Part shown: positions 23,092 through 33,318 of the stretch, piece after piece
How positions within the stretch are numbered: the stretch's first letter is position 1
Layout of the letters: every line of letters starts with the position of its first letter
DNA from: Dipteronia dyeriana
Taxonomy: Eukaryota > Streptophyta > Magnoliopsida > Sapindales > Sapindaceae
Length of the DNA: 64,000 bases
Direction: 5' to 3'
Assembly (NCBI GenBank): GCA_032871835.1
Contig: CM065297.1
Location: 14,588,098-14,652,097 of the forward strand
The notes under the pieces: generated by a model
What the model was told of the DNA's origin: nothing
The model's database searches: none
What the model saw: only the letters and a program-made list of their open reading frames with translations
Translations under genes and position numbers: made by a program

Positions 23092-24633
23092 TGAAAAGTC
23101 CTAATTTGTTGATTGGCTTATTTCGTGAATATGACCTCAAGAGGAGAAGCACCAAAGGTAAAATTCTTGTGCTTACTTGCTTTGAAGAGATAGTTGCACC
23201 ACTCACATATTCATGCATAACTCTTAATCTTATATGTTTATTGTTTTCTTGTGTGCATTTTGATTTTAATAACTCTTGCTGATCTACTTGCATCTTGTAC
23301 TTAAAGTTTATGTCATGTTAGGCATATTAGAATATGATGCATTTTCATCACTCTTGTACTTGTTGCTTGTATGGTTGTTTGAGTGTTGAAGTAGGGATTG
23401 CGCTGGTGGTACGCTACTCGACCAGCGCACCTCACCAGCGTAACATTCACAGTGGACTGTCGCGAGTCATGCACCACTAAGGTGCGCTGCTACACCCGTG
23501 CATAGCTAAAAAAATATGCATGCGTTGGTGGTGCGCTACTCGTCTAGCGTAGCCTCACTAGCGCAAACATTCCAGAGAATTTGTGCTTATGTTGCGCCAC
23601 TGTAATGCGCCACTCATCCAGCGCCTATTGAATTTTTTAGGCCATGCGCTGGTGGTAAGCTACTCGACCAGTGCACCTCACCAACGCATAATGAAGAAGC
23701 TGGAACGTTTTTTTTTTCAAAACGACATCACTTTGTTTGGATTTCATAAATATATATATATATATCTTATTGGCTTAAGGTCGTGTAAGAGTTCAATATA
23801 TCACATATTTTCCTTATAACACATTTCAAAGGAAAAACACTTCCAGAACTCATTTTTAATCACTCAAAGCATTCCTATATGCATCAAAACTTTATCTTGC
23901 ATCATCTAAGTTCATCTAGAGTGCATCTATGGATAGGGTTGCTTCATCACATCTTGTTTGGTAAGCTATTCACTATCTTCTTACAAGTTAAGTGTTTTTG
24001 CTTGCTAGATCATCTCTTTAATTAATTGTATTCTCTTAGAATATTTCTAGAAACAAATTAGAGACTGTTGTGATGACATGATTGAGTGTTGTATTGTGAT
24101 AGCTTCATAGGATTGATTAATCTATGTTTAGCTAAGATATTTGAACATGTCATTTAGCACTTGATATCTAGGATTGCATTAATTGTCATCTCATTTTCCT
24201 AGATTGTTTGTTCATTGAATATCTTCATATATTCACTTAGGACACTTTATCTCTTCATTAAGAAGTAAGGCTTGTGTTGCTTCAGGGAGTAGGTAGCTTA
24301 AAGCACAAGCAAGATGAACTAGGTTCACTTATACCGGGATTAGGTAGTGGTGGTGGATTAAGTATTGATTAGGTTTTAATTCCATTCCATTAGTGGATTC
24401 GAGGTTCTAGTGTGGTGCACTCATCAGCCCGTGGTTTTTCCCTTTTGGAAGGTTTCCACGTATATCTCAAGTGTTTTTATTATTTCTGCACTTATTACAC
24501 TTGTGATATTATTGTGACTAGTTAGGGGCATTTTTCAATTTGACTCTTAACGAAAATTGGGTAAAAGTTAATTAAAATCTATTCATCCCCCCCTCCATCT
24601 AGATTAATATTACACACCATAATATTTGTTTCA
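23092..24633 (+). repeat. CopA 5' LTR
   Basis: TGAAAAGTCCTAATTTG ... ATATTTGTTTCA, 1542 bp. Compared with the 3' LTR it lacks about 45 bp after GAATA (near 23133), plus a small block near 24208. The GC-rich hairpin unit recurs at 23401, 23523 and 23647 (period 122-124 bp), followed by a TATA-rich run at about 23751-23767, a likely core promoter. Confidence 0.9.
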
Positions 24634-24635
24634 AT

Positions 24636-24647
24636 TGGTATCAGAGC
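24636..24647 (+). other. Primer binding site (initiator Met tRNA)
   Basis: TGGTATCAGAGC two bases after the LTR end, the standard plant copia site. Confidence 0.92.
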
Positions 24648-24760
24648 AGGTTCCTAGACATATATAGGTGATCATTGCTTATTTTTTGGTATGTGTTGCA
24701 TTTTGTATGTGTATTGATCATTCATACATTTGCATTCATATCATTCATTCATTAAACACA

Positions 24761-26727
24761 ATGAGTGGAAGTGATGGCAACGAGGGAGCTTTCAGCACTA
24801 GACCTCTACTTCTCACCGGGTTAAATTATGCCTATTGGAAAGGCAAGATGGAGTCGTATATTTGCCAAATTCATGACAAGGCATGGATGGCAGTTAAAGA
24901 TGGCTACACTCTACCCATGATGACTCCTACAGATGGAGGAGATTATGTGCTCAAACCAAAGGCACAGTGGAATGCACAAGAGTTTGAGGCTTCAAAATGG
25001 AATAGGAAGGCAATGCATGCCATCCTATGTGCAATGGATGATAACCAGTACAAGTTGGTTCAAAATACTAGGATAGCTAAGGAAGCATGGGATATCCTAG
25101 AAGTTGTACATGAGGGAACCGATGTAGTTAAGGAGTCGAAGCTTCAAGTTCTCCGAACACAATTTGAGTTGCTCAAGAGGGATGAGAATGAGTGCTTCAA
25201 TGACTTTGAAGTGAGGTTGATGGATATTGGGAACCAAAGTCATCAACTTGTTGATCCTTATTTGGATAGGAATATCAAGCAGAAGATTATGAGATCTCTA
25301 CCTGATAGATTTGAGTCTAAGGTGACGGCCTTAGAAGAGAATAGTAGGTACAAGGATATGAAGCCAAGTGAAGTGATTAAGAGGCTTCTAACTTATGAAT
25401 CTAGGAAATGTCCTAACCCCACACCATCGAAAAAGCAAAAAGATATTGCTTTGAAAGCCTCCAAAATTGAGAAAGATGAGAGTGATGACTTTGATGATGA
25501 AATGGCCTTGTTTATGAGGAAGTTCAAGAAATTCTACAAGTCCGAGAAAAAAGGTTTTGGATCCAAGGGTCAAGACTTGAAAAAAAAAAGGCTCCCTTCA
25601 AAAAGTTTGAGCCTAGGTAAGAAAATACCGAGAAGAAAGGGGTCCAATGCTATGAATGTGGTGGAATAGGTTACTTTGCCCTAGAATGTGCAAATCACAA
25701 GGTCAAAAAGAAGGGAAAAGTGATGGTTACCACATGGAGTGAGAGTGATAACTCAAATGTAGGAGATGAGTCTTCGGATGATGAAGAACTCATGGCTAAC
25801 TTCATAGCCTTTACATCTTCTCTTAGAAGTAGAGATGCTAGTGAATAAGAAAATGAGAGCCAAGAGGGAAACTACTTAAGTGATGATAGATCTTTATCAC
25901 AATCAACAAATGGAAGTGTGGAAAAGATGGATCTCAAGGACTACATCACTAGGTTTGAGAGTTCAAGGTTGAAAAACAAGAATGAAATCAAGAGATTGAA
26001 AGAAGAAAACCTAGACCTCTTAACTCAAGTTGACAAACTAATTGAAGATTTAGTGAGATCTAAGAGAAATGAAGAAGGGTTGAAGAAAGAGCTTGAAGAT
26101 GCTAGAGAGTTATTGGCCAAGATGAACTCAAGCACCAAGAAACGTGACCACATGCTAGATGTTGGAAAGAGGCCAAGTGACAAGAATGGGCTTGGGTTTG
26201 AAGATGATAAGATGTCCTCCACTCCAAGCAAGACCATTTTTGTAGGAAGCATGAACTTCAATGGGTCCTCTCCTCATCAAAATCCTGGGAAGAAGCTTGA
26301 ACTAGGAGAGTGTTCAAGTTGTGTTCAAGTGAAGGTGGCGCCAAGAAGGCCACCTCAAGCTCATCCTACAAGGGCTCCTCAAATCAACTTCCCTCAACCA
26401 AAAGCTCACAAATGGAAGACACATATCATGCAAGCTCAACCAAGGAAGCAATCAAGTCTTGCTCAACAACAAAGAAGGAAAACTTCTAAACAACATGCAA
26501 GAGAACCACAAAGACATGGGAAGGCTCCAATGCATCCTCATGGATATGGTATAATTCCTAACTTTTTACCCACATATCATTTTTGTGGTGTTGATGGTCA
26601 TATTAGACCAAATTACTTTAGATATATCAAAATGTGTGGATTTGAAAGCATGATAGAGAAGAAAAAGGCTAGAGCCATAATGCCTGATCCTAAGATATCT
26701 AGAGCCATGATGCATGTCACTAGGTAA
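24761..26727 (+). pseudogene. CopA gag
   Basis: Start MSGSDGNEGAFSTRP at 24761 chosen because Gag homology begins there, although the frame is open from 24668. The capsid-like part (PLLLTGLNYAYWKGKMESYI, then WDILEVVHEG, LLKRDENECFNDFEVRL, ALEENSRYKDMKPSEVIKRL) is intact to 25669. An A10 run at 25580-25589 shifts the frame. The zinc knuckle then reads CYECGGIGYFALEC at 25648-25689, with the metal-binding His replaced by Tyr (CAC to TAC). After a stop at 25846, a long coiled coil (25918-26150) and a His/Gln/Pro-rich tail follow. Gag would build the particle and bind RNA. Confidence 0.85.
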
Positions 26728-27060
26728 AGTGGAACACCTTTGCATGATCCTAGGACATTTAGAGCCTATGTACCATTGACAACTAGGAAGAAAAATACTG
26801 CACCTAGGTGGATTAGAAAGGATGAACACATTTGCCATGTTGCACAAATTGCTTTGAAAGCTCATTCTTGTGATTTTTGGTATTTGGATAGTTGGTGCTC
26901 TAGGCACATGACTGGAGATAAGAGTTTCTTTGAGACTCTTGTGATGAAGGAGGGAGGAAATGTCACCTTTGGTGATGGATCCAAAAAGAAGGTCAAAGGA
27001 AAAGGAACTATTTCCATTCCCGGATTACCCTTATTGTCCAATGCTTTGTATGTTGATTAG
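26728..27060 (+). pseudogene. CopA protease
   Basis: Reads FWYLDSWCSRHMTGDKSFFE, VTFGDGSKKKVKGKG, then ALYVD before a frame change. The copia protease active site DSG is DSW here (glycine lost), so it should be inactive. It is separated from gag by a stop at 26725-26727 in the same frame. Confidence 0.8.
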
Positions 27061-27954
27061 CATTTCACATCTTAGTGATGAAGGACTCTCCGTCTTGTTT
27101 AGGAAAAATGATTGTTCTATCCTATTGCCAAATGGACAAACCTTGTTAAAAGGTATGAGATCTAGTGACAATTGTTATTGTCTTGAGGCTAGAAGTGTGT
27201 CTTGTAATGTGTCCAAGGATGAACAAATTGAGCTGTGGCATGAAAGACTTGGTCACATGAACTTTAGGGATTTAAGAATCTTAGATAAGTTCAATGTTGT
27301 GCGAGGCCTTCCCAAGCTTGGGAAAAAGGTTAATGGTGTTTGTTGACCTTGCCAACAAGGGAAGCAAACCAAAAGTATGCACAAAAAGAGCAAGTACTTA
27401 TCCACTAAGGAACCTCTAGAGCTTCTCCACATGGATCTTATGGGTCCTATACAAACTGAAATTTTAGGTGGAAACCGGTACATTTTTGTGTGTGTAAATG
27501 ACTTCTCTAGGTACACTTGGACTTATTTCCTTAGAGAAAAATCTTAGACTTTTGACAAGTTCAAAATGCTTTGTTCCAAGATTCAAAATGAAATGAACTC
27601 TAAGATTAAAAGCATTAAAATAATTAGGAGTGACCATGGGAATGAGTTTGAGAATGCCCATTTTGAAAATTATTGCAATAGTCTAGGCATCTCTCATGAG
27701 TTTTCGGCTCCTAGGAGACCTCAACAAAATGGAGTTGTTGAGAGGAAAAATAAGGTTCTTCAAGAAATGCCCTTTGTGATGTTGCTTAGCAATAATATCC
27801 CTACGAATCTTTGAGCTAAGCCGTCAATACGGCATGCTACATAGGAAATAGAGTCTTTCTTAGGCTCCACACTAGGCCAACCTCCTATGAGTTATGGAAA
27901 GGTAGAAAGCCAAATGTTAGCTACTTCCACATCTTTGGAAGCAAATGCTACATT
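27061..27954 (+). pseudogene. CopA pre-integrase and integrase
   Basis: Pre-integrase ELWHERLGHMNFRDLRILDK ... GLPKL, then the Cys pair split by a TGA (27344-27346). In the integrase core the catalytic residues are visible as HMDLMGP, IIRSDHGNEFEN and QQNGVVERKN, so the D-D-E triad is retained in pieces. Stops at 27344 (TGA) and in LREKS-stop-TF near 27547, and frameshifts near 27060 and 27815, break it. The last part (SYGK..KPNVSYFHIFGSKCY) reads in another frame. Confidence 0.82.
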
Positions 27955-29906
27955 TTGATTGACCGTGATCAACTTGACAATTTTGATTCTAAGAGTGATG
28001 AGGGCATCTTCATTGGCTATGCCTTGAATAGTAGAGCCTATAGAGTTTTCAATCTAAGGACTATGCCCGTTATGGAATCATCTAATGTAGTCATTGATGA
28101 TACTAGGCTCAAATCTAATAACCATGAGAAGAAGGTAGGTTTAGTTGATGACTCTCCTTTGGAGAAAGTAGTTGATATCTCTAATGTTGAAAAGACTAAT
28201 CTTGATGATGACATAGCACAACTTGGTGATAGGATTCCTCACTTGGATTCAAAAGAACCTGCTCCATGGGTTAGGAAACTTCATGACAAAGATGACATTA
28301 TTGGTGAGGTTAGTGAGGGTGTTAGGACTAGGCATCAAATGGCTAATATAATTAGCTACACTTGCTACACCTCTCAAGTAGAACCCAAGAAAATTGATGA
28401 AGCCTTAAAAGATGAATTTTGGGTTCTTGCTATGCAAGAAGAGCTTAACCAATTTGAGAGAAATGAGATTTGGACTCTAGTTCCTAGGCCTAAGAATACC
28501 AATGTGATAGGCACCAAATAGGTATATAAGAAAAAATCCGATGAGGATGGCAACATTGTACAAAACAAGGCTAGGCTTGTAGCACAAGAGTACTCTCAAA
28601 TTGAGGGTATTGACTTTGAGGAGACATTTGCTCCCGTTGCTAGGATTGAGTCCATTAGGCTTCTTTTATCCATTTCTTGTTTACACAAGTTCAAATTATA
28701 TCAAATGGATGTTAAGAGTGCCTTCCTCAATGGTTTCTTGCAAGTGGAAGTGTTTGTTGAGCAACCCAAAGGGTTTATGGATCCTCACCACCCTAATTAT
28801 GTCTATCACCTCAAGAAAGCTTTGTATGGGTTGAACCAAGCACTTAGGGCTTGGTATGAGCGTCTCATTCAATTTCTCATAGATAGTGGCTACAATAAGG
28901 GTAGTGTTGACAAGACTCTATTCATCAAGAAAGACAAAGATGAGCTCTTTATAGCTTAAATCTATATTGATGATATAGTCTTTGGTTCCACAAATGACAC
29001 CAAAGTCCAACAATTTGTTGATGTGATGTCTCATGAGTTTGAAATGAGTCTAGTTGGTGAGTTGAGTTACTTTCTAGGTTTACAAATTAAGCAAATGGAT
29101 GATGGGATTTTCATATCTCAAGCTAAGTATGCCAAAAACCTAGTGAAGAAATTTGGCCTTAAGAGTGCCAAACATTGTGATACACCCATGAGTACCACTT
29201 TGAAGCTGAGCAAGGATGCTAGTGGTAAAAGTGTGGACCAAACCTTATATCGTGGCATGATTGGTAGCTTGCTCTATTTGACCTCAAGTAGGCCCGATAT
29301 CTCTTTTAGTTTGGGTGTGTGTGCTAGGTACCAATCTGATCCCAATGAGTCCCATCTCTCTTCTGTTAAGAGAATCATTTGTTATGTGAAAGGGACTTCT
29401 AATTATAGAATTTGGTACTCGTTTGACACTATTGTAGTCTTGTAGGCTTTAGTGATGCAGATTGGGCTGGAAATTATGATGATAGAAAAAGTACATCAGG
29501 CGGTTGCTTTTTTCTTAGGAACAACCTTGTCTCTTGGTTTTGCAAGAAGCAGAATTCAATTTCCTTATCCACGACTGAGGCCGAATACATAGCTGCTTGG
29601 AGTGGATGCACACAACTCCTTTGGATGAAGCAAATGCTAGTTAACTATGGATTCGATCAAGGTACTCTTACTCTCTTTTATGATAACATGAGTGCTATAA
29701 ATATTTCTAAGAATCCGGTTCAACATTCTAGGACTAAGCATATTGACATCCGCCATCATTTCATTGGAGAACTAGTTGAGAGCAAATGCATTGTACTTGA
29801 GCATGTAGATACAAATGATAAACTAGCAGATTTATTCATTAAACCCTTAGATGCTACTCGATTCAAAACTCTTAGTAGATCTATTGGGATTTGTCTCATG
29901 GAGTGA
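27955..29906 (+). pseudogene. CopA reverse transcriptase and RNase H
   Basis: Linker DEGIFIGYALNSRAYRVFNL, then EFWVLAMQEELNQFERNEIW and GTK-stop-VYKKK (TGG to TAG, 28519-28521). RT continues [49 protein letters not shown], then IA-stop-IYIDDIVFGST (TAA 28957-28959 before the catalytic YIDD), SYFLGLQIKQMDDGIFISQ, TPMSTTLKLSKD and RGMIGSLLYLTSSRPDI. A one-base change near 29430 shifts into the RNase H frame: SDADW, TEAEYIAAW, LFYDNMSAINISKN, RTKHIDIRHHFI, ADLFIKPLDATR, ending at TGA 29904-29906. Confidence 0.87.
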
Positions 29907-31116
29907 TGATTTTTCAGTCTTTGACCCCACATGGGGAACTCAAGCAAAAAGAGCTATTGTATACTTGTTGCATGCAATTTTTTGTTAAAAATATTTATGC
30001 TCTCTTATTGATTGCTTGAGTAGCTTGGTTGCACTTACTATAGTATATTGTATTTTCTTCAATAATTGTGAACTTTGCTTTGATTACAATCCATGTCATA
30101 TTTATGTTCAAACATGCATTTTTGGACTAGGAGATATACATTGGAAGTACATAATTGAATGACCTATAATTATCTCCATGACATGATGATTCTTTAAATG
30201 ACATGCTAATGAAAAATGATAAAGCATGATTTGATGATTGCGATTGTTAAATGCAAAACATTGTGTGAAAAATACTAGTGAGACTAAAGTGTTTAATCAA
30301 TGTCTCTCTTTCTTTATTAGTTGAACATGGCTACTATCATATGGGTATTCTCCCTGAAAAATTAAGTTGGGTGCAAAGTTGCTCATGCCATGTTTCACTT
30401 ATAAAGTTGGTTATAGTGCTATTAAAACTTGACATCTATTAAAAATCTATATCCTTGCTTCTCTCATGACAAATGGTGAAATTGGTTTGAATTATTTTGG
30501 AAACCTTTGTCATTTGCTTTGCCAAATACCATTGTTTTTGGGCTTGAATGCAACATGTCTTGTATGCAAAGCATTTTTGATTCACACATTTTCTCTCAAT
30601 AAATCTCCTTGTTTCTCTAATATCAATTGAGTTGCATAAATGTGGCTTATATAATTATGCAACAATCTTGTATGCTATTTTCTTTCTTTGTCTTTAGTGA
30701 CCCGGTTGGGGACTTCTCCTTTACCTATATCATGACAAAAAGGGAGAGTAGTGTTAGGCGTTAAAGGGGAGTAGCATGTGTTGGTACCATGTGAAGATTT
30801 GAAATGGGAGATTACATTTAGGGGGAGTAACCCGTTGAGGGGAAGCATTGCATTCACTTACATTGCATGATGTCATATTCACATTCTTAAAATGCAAATG
30901 CTTTTGTTTTTATATTCATTTGATCATCTCACATGCACTTGGTTGGAAAGTGTATTTGTGCTTGCCTTATGTGTAGGGTTGATAGTTCTACAAGAGATTG
31001 AAGACTTGAAGTTTTTTTTATTATCTCGTTGTAATGTAGAATATCTTCCTGGTGTGTTTTGTTTTATTTTGTTTTGTGAGGATAAATGTGAGTGGTGGTT
31101 TTGTCACGAAATAGCC
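29907..31116 (+). other. CopA 3' untranslated region
   Basis: Non-coding, 1.2 kb, conserved in the two minus-strand CopA copies. It contains purine-rich runs at about 30737-30748 (AAAAAGGGAGAG) and 30821-30830 and 30838-30844, the first about 380 nt before the LTR, each with a counterpart in the other copies. Confidence 0.7.
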
Positions 31117-31128
31117 AAAAGGGGAGAT
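31117..31128 (+). other. CopA polypurine tract
   Basis: AAAAGGGGAGAT immediately before the 3' LTR TG at 31129. It would prime plus-strand synthesis. Confidence 0.85.
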
Positions 31129-32718
31129 TGAAAAGTCCTCATTTGTTGATTGACTTATTTCGTGAATAACCACATTGATGGGGTTCTTGTAAGGATAGCT
31201 TAGGCTCTCAAGACCTCAAGAGGAGAAGCACCAAAGGTAAAATTCTTGTGCTTACTTGCTTTGAAGAGATAGTTGCACACACTCACATATTCATACATAA
31301 CTCTTGATCTTATATGTTGATTGTTTTCTTGTGTGCATTTTTGTTTTAATAACTCTTGTTGATCTACTTGCATCTTGTACTTAAAGTTTATGTCATGTTA
31401 GGCATATTAGAATAGGATGCATTTTCATCACTCTTGTACTTGCTGCTTGTATGGTTGTTTGAGTGTAGAAATAGGAATTACGCTGGTGGTGCGCTACTCG
31501 ATCAGCGTACCTCACCAGCGTAACATTCACAGTGGACTGTCGCTAGTCATGTGACACAGAGATGCACTGCTGCACCCGTGCATAGCTGAAAAAATGTGCA
31601 TACGCTGGTGGTGCGCTACTCGACCAGCGTAGCCTGACCAGCGTAAACATTCCAGAGAATTTGCGCTTGTGTTACGCCACTATAATGCGCCACCCAGTGC
31701 CTATTGAATTTTTTAGGCAGTGCGTTGGAGGTGCGCTACTTGACCAGCGCACCTCACCAGCGCACAATGAAGAAGCTGGAACGTTTTTTATAAAACGACA
31801 TCACTTTTTTTGGATCTCATATATATATATATCTCATTGTCTTAAGGTCGTGTAAGAGTTCAATATATCACATATTTTCTTAGAACACATTTCAAAGGAA
31901 AAAACACTTCCAAGAACTCATTTTTAATCACTCAAAGCATTCCCATATGCATCAAAACTTCATCTTGCATCATCTAAGTTCATCTAGAGTGCATCTATGG
32001 ATAGGGTTACTACATCACATCTTGTTTGGTAAGCTCTTCACTATCTTCTTACAAGTTAAGTGTTTTTGGTTGCTAAATCATCTCTTTAATTAATTGTATT
32101 CCCTTAGAATATTTCTGTATACAAATTAGAGATTGTTGTGATGACATGATTGAGTGTTGTATTGTGATAGCTTCATAGGATTGATTGATCTATGTTTAGC
32201 TAAGCTATTAGAACATGTCATTTAGCACTTGATATTTAAGATTGCATTAATTGTCATCTCATTATCCTAGACAAGCATATAAGGTTTCATAGCCTTGTTT
32301 GTTCATTGAATATCTTCATATATTCACTTAGGACACTTTATCTCTTCATTGAGAAGTAAGACGTGTGTTGCTTCCGGGAGTAGGTAGCTTAAAGCACAAG
32401 CAAGATGAACTAGGTTCACTTATACCGGGATTAGGTGGTGGTGTTGGATTAAACCAGGATTAGGTTGTAATTCCCTTCCATTAGTGGATTCAAGGTTCTA
32501 GTATGGCGCACTCATCAGCCCGTGGTTTTTCCCATTTGGAGAGTTTCCACGTATATCTCAAATGTCTTTTTTATTTCCGCACTTATTACACTTGTGATAT
32601 TATTGTGACTAGTTAGAAGCATTTTTCAATTTGACGCTTAACGAAAACTGGGTAAAAGTTAATTAAAATCTATTCACCCCCCTATAGATTAATATTGCAC
32701 ACCATAATATTTGTTTCA
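31129..32718 (+). repeat. CopA 3' LTR
   Basis: TGAAAAGTCCTCATTTG ... ATATTTGTTTCA, 1590 bp. The hairpin unit recurs at 31481, 31603 and 31723 (period 120-122 bp), with a TATA run at about 31820-31834. Similar to the 5' LTR apart from scattered substitutions and two small indels, so insertion was not very recent. Confidence 0.9.
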
Positions 32719-33225
32719 AACCTCTACAGCAACGAATGTAGCCCTTTACGGGATTCTAGAGTCAGACGGCTAGCCAGAAGGTTACAAATCATGGATCCTC
32801 TACACAGAAGAAGCATCCGGGCAAGCTGGGGACGAGCGGGTATAATCCTAATCGACCTGGAAGGAACTGAGTGCTGCCACTGTTTCAGATTTGAATTTAA
32901 AGCCACGAACAATGAGGCAGAGTATGAAGCCCTCTTAGCCGGAATAAGGGCGGCGACAGAGCTCGGGGTTGATTACCTGCATGTTAAGAGTGACTCTTCG
33001 CTCATAGTCAACCAAGTCTCCGGGGATTACCAATCAAAAGGGGATAACATGATCGTTTACCTGAAGCTAGTTCAACAGCTCAAGAGCAAGTTTAAAGGAT
33101 TTAATATCGAGCAGATACCTCGACGACAGAATCATCGAGTTGAAGTCCTTGCCAAGATAGCTGCAAATGGTGGCAAGATCTTACCCCAGGGGGTACCTCT
33201 TCAAGTGATCCCCCTACCTATCACA
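32719..33225 (+). pseudogene. GypT RNase H, interrupted by CopA
   Basis: After the duplicated AACCT, the frame reads WGRAGIILIDLEGTE, FEFKATNNEAEYEALLAGI, YLHVKSDSSLIVNQVSGDYQ, MIVYLKLVQQLKSKFKGF, IEQIPRRQNHRVEVLAKIA, GGKILPQGVPLQVIP. This is the ribonuclease H fold of plant Tat elements. Glu in NEAEYEAL and Asp in KSDSS are kept; the final catalytic Asp (usually H-A-D-A-L) is Glu here. The first catalytic Asp lies in a frameshifted part near 32740-32800. The open frame runs on into element O by chance. Confidence 0.85.
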
Positions 33226-33318
33226 GAAGTTAAAATGACAAAAAGGTCATTTACGACCAATGGGACAAGAGTCATCGAATCTTTAGGATTGATAAACACT
33301 GATGTGTGTGGACCTATG
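33226..33318 (+). pseudogene. Element O, integrase start fragment
   Basis: Continues the frame left at 4705: KMTKRSFTTNGTR, then LGLINTDVCGPM, matching 38100-38185 of the complete CopB copy (KMTKRSFTTKGTR, LGLIHTDVWG). The Asp in NTDVCGP is the first integrase catalytic residue. It is cut at 33318 by the CopB insertion and resumes at 43075. Confidence 0.85.

Larger units (their letters stand above)
23092..32718 (+). mobile_element. Complete CopA Ty1/copia element with perfect TSD
   Basis: 9627 bp flanked by AACCT (23087-23091 and 32719-32723). 5' LTR 23092-24633, primer site 24636-24647, gag from 24761, protease, integrase, RT and RNase H to 29906, a 1.2-kb 3' untranslated region, polypurine tract 31117-31128, 3' LTR 31129-32718. 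Domain order GAG-PR-IN-RT-RH is copia. The pre-integrase and integrase wording (ELWHERLGHMNFRDL, QQNGVVERKN) suggests the SIRE lineage; this is tentative. Inserted into the GypT RT/RNase H region. Confidence 0.93.
18654..33225 (+). mobile_element. GypT, Tat-like Ty3/gypsy element, 5' half (5' LTR to RNase H)
   Basis: Plus-strand order: LTR 18654-19507, primer site, gag, protease, RT (with an internal deletion), CopA insertion 23092-32718, then RNase H to 33225. It ends just where integrase would begin, and no integrase follows on this strand. Right flank GAAGT, then pol of element O. The content complements the minus-strand half 4706-18653 without visible overlap. Confidence 0.78.

Noticed and set aside
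32695..32720. Start of the gypsy RNase H open frame inside the CopA LTR
   Set aside because: The first residues come from the CopA LTR end and the last from element O; the gypsy part is only 32719-33225.
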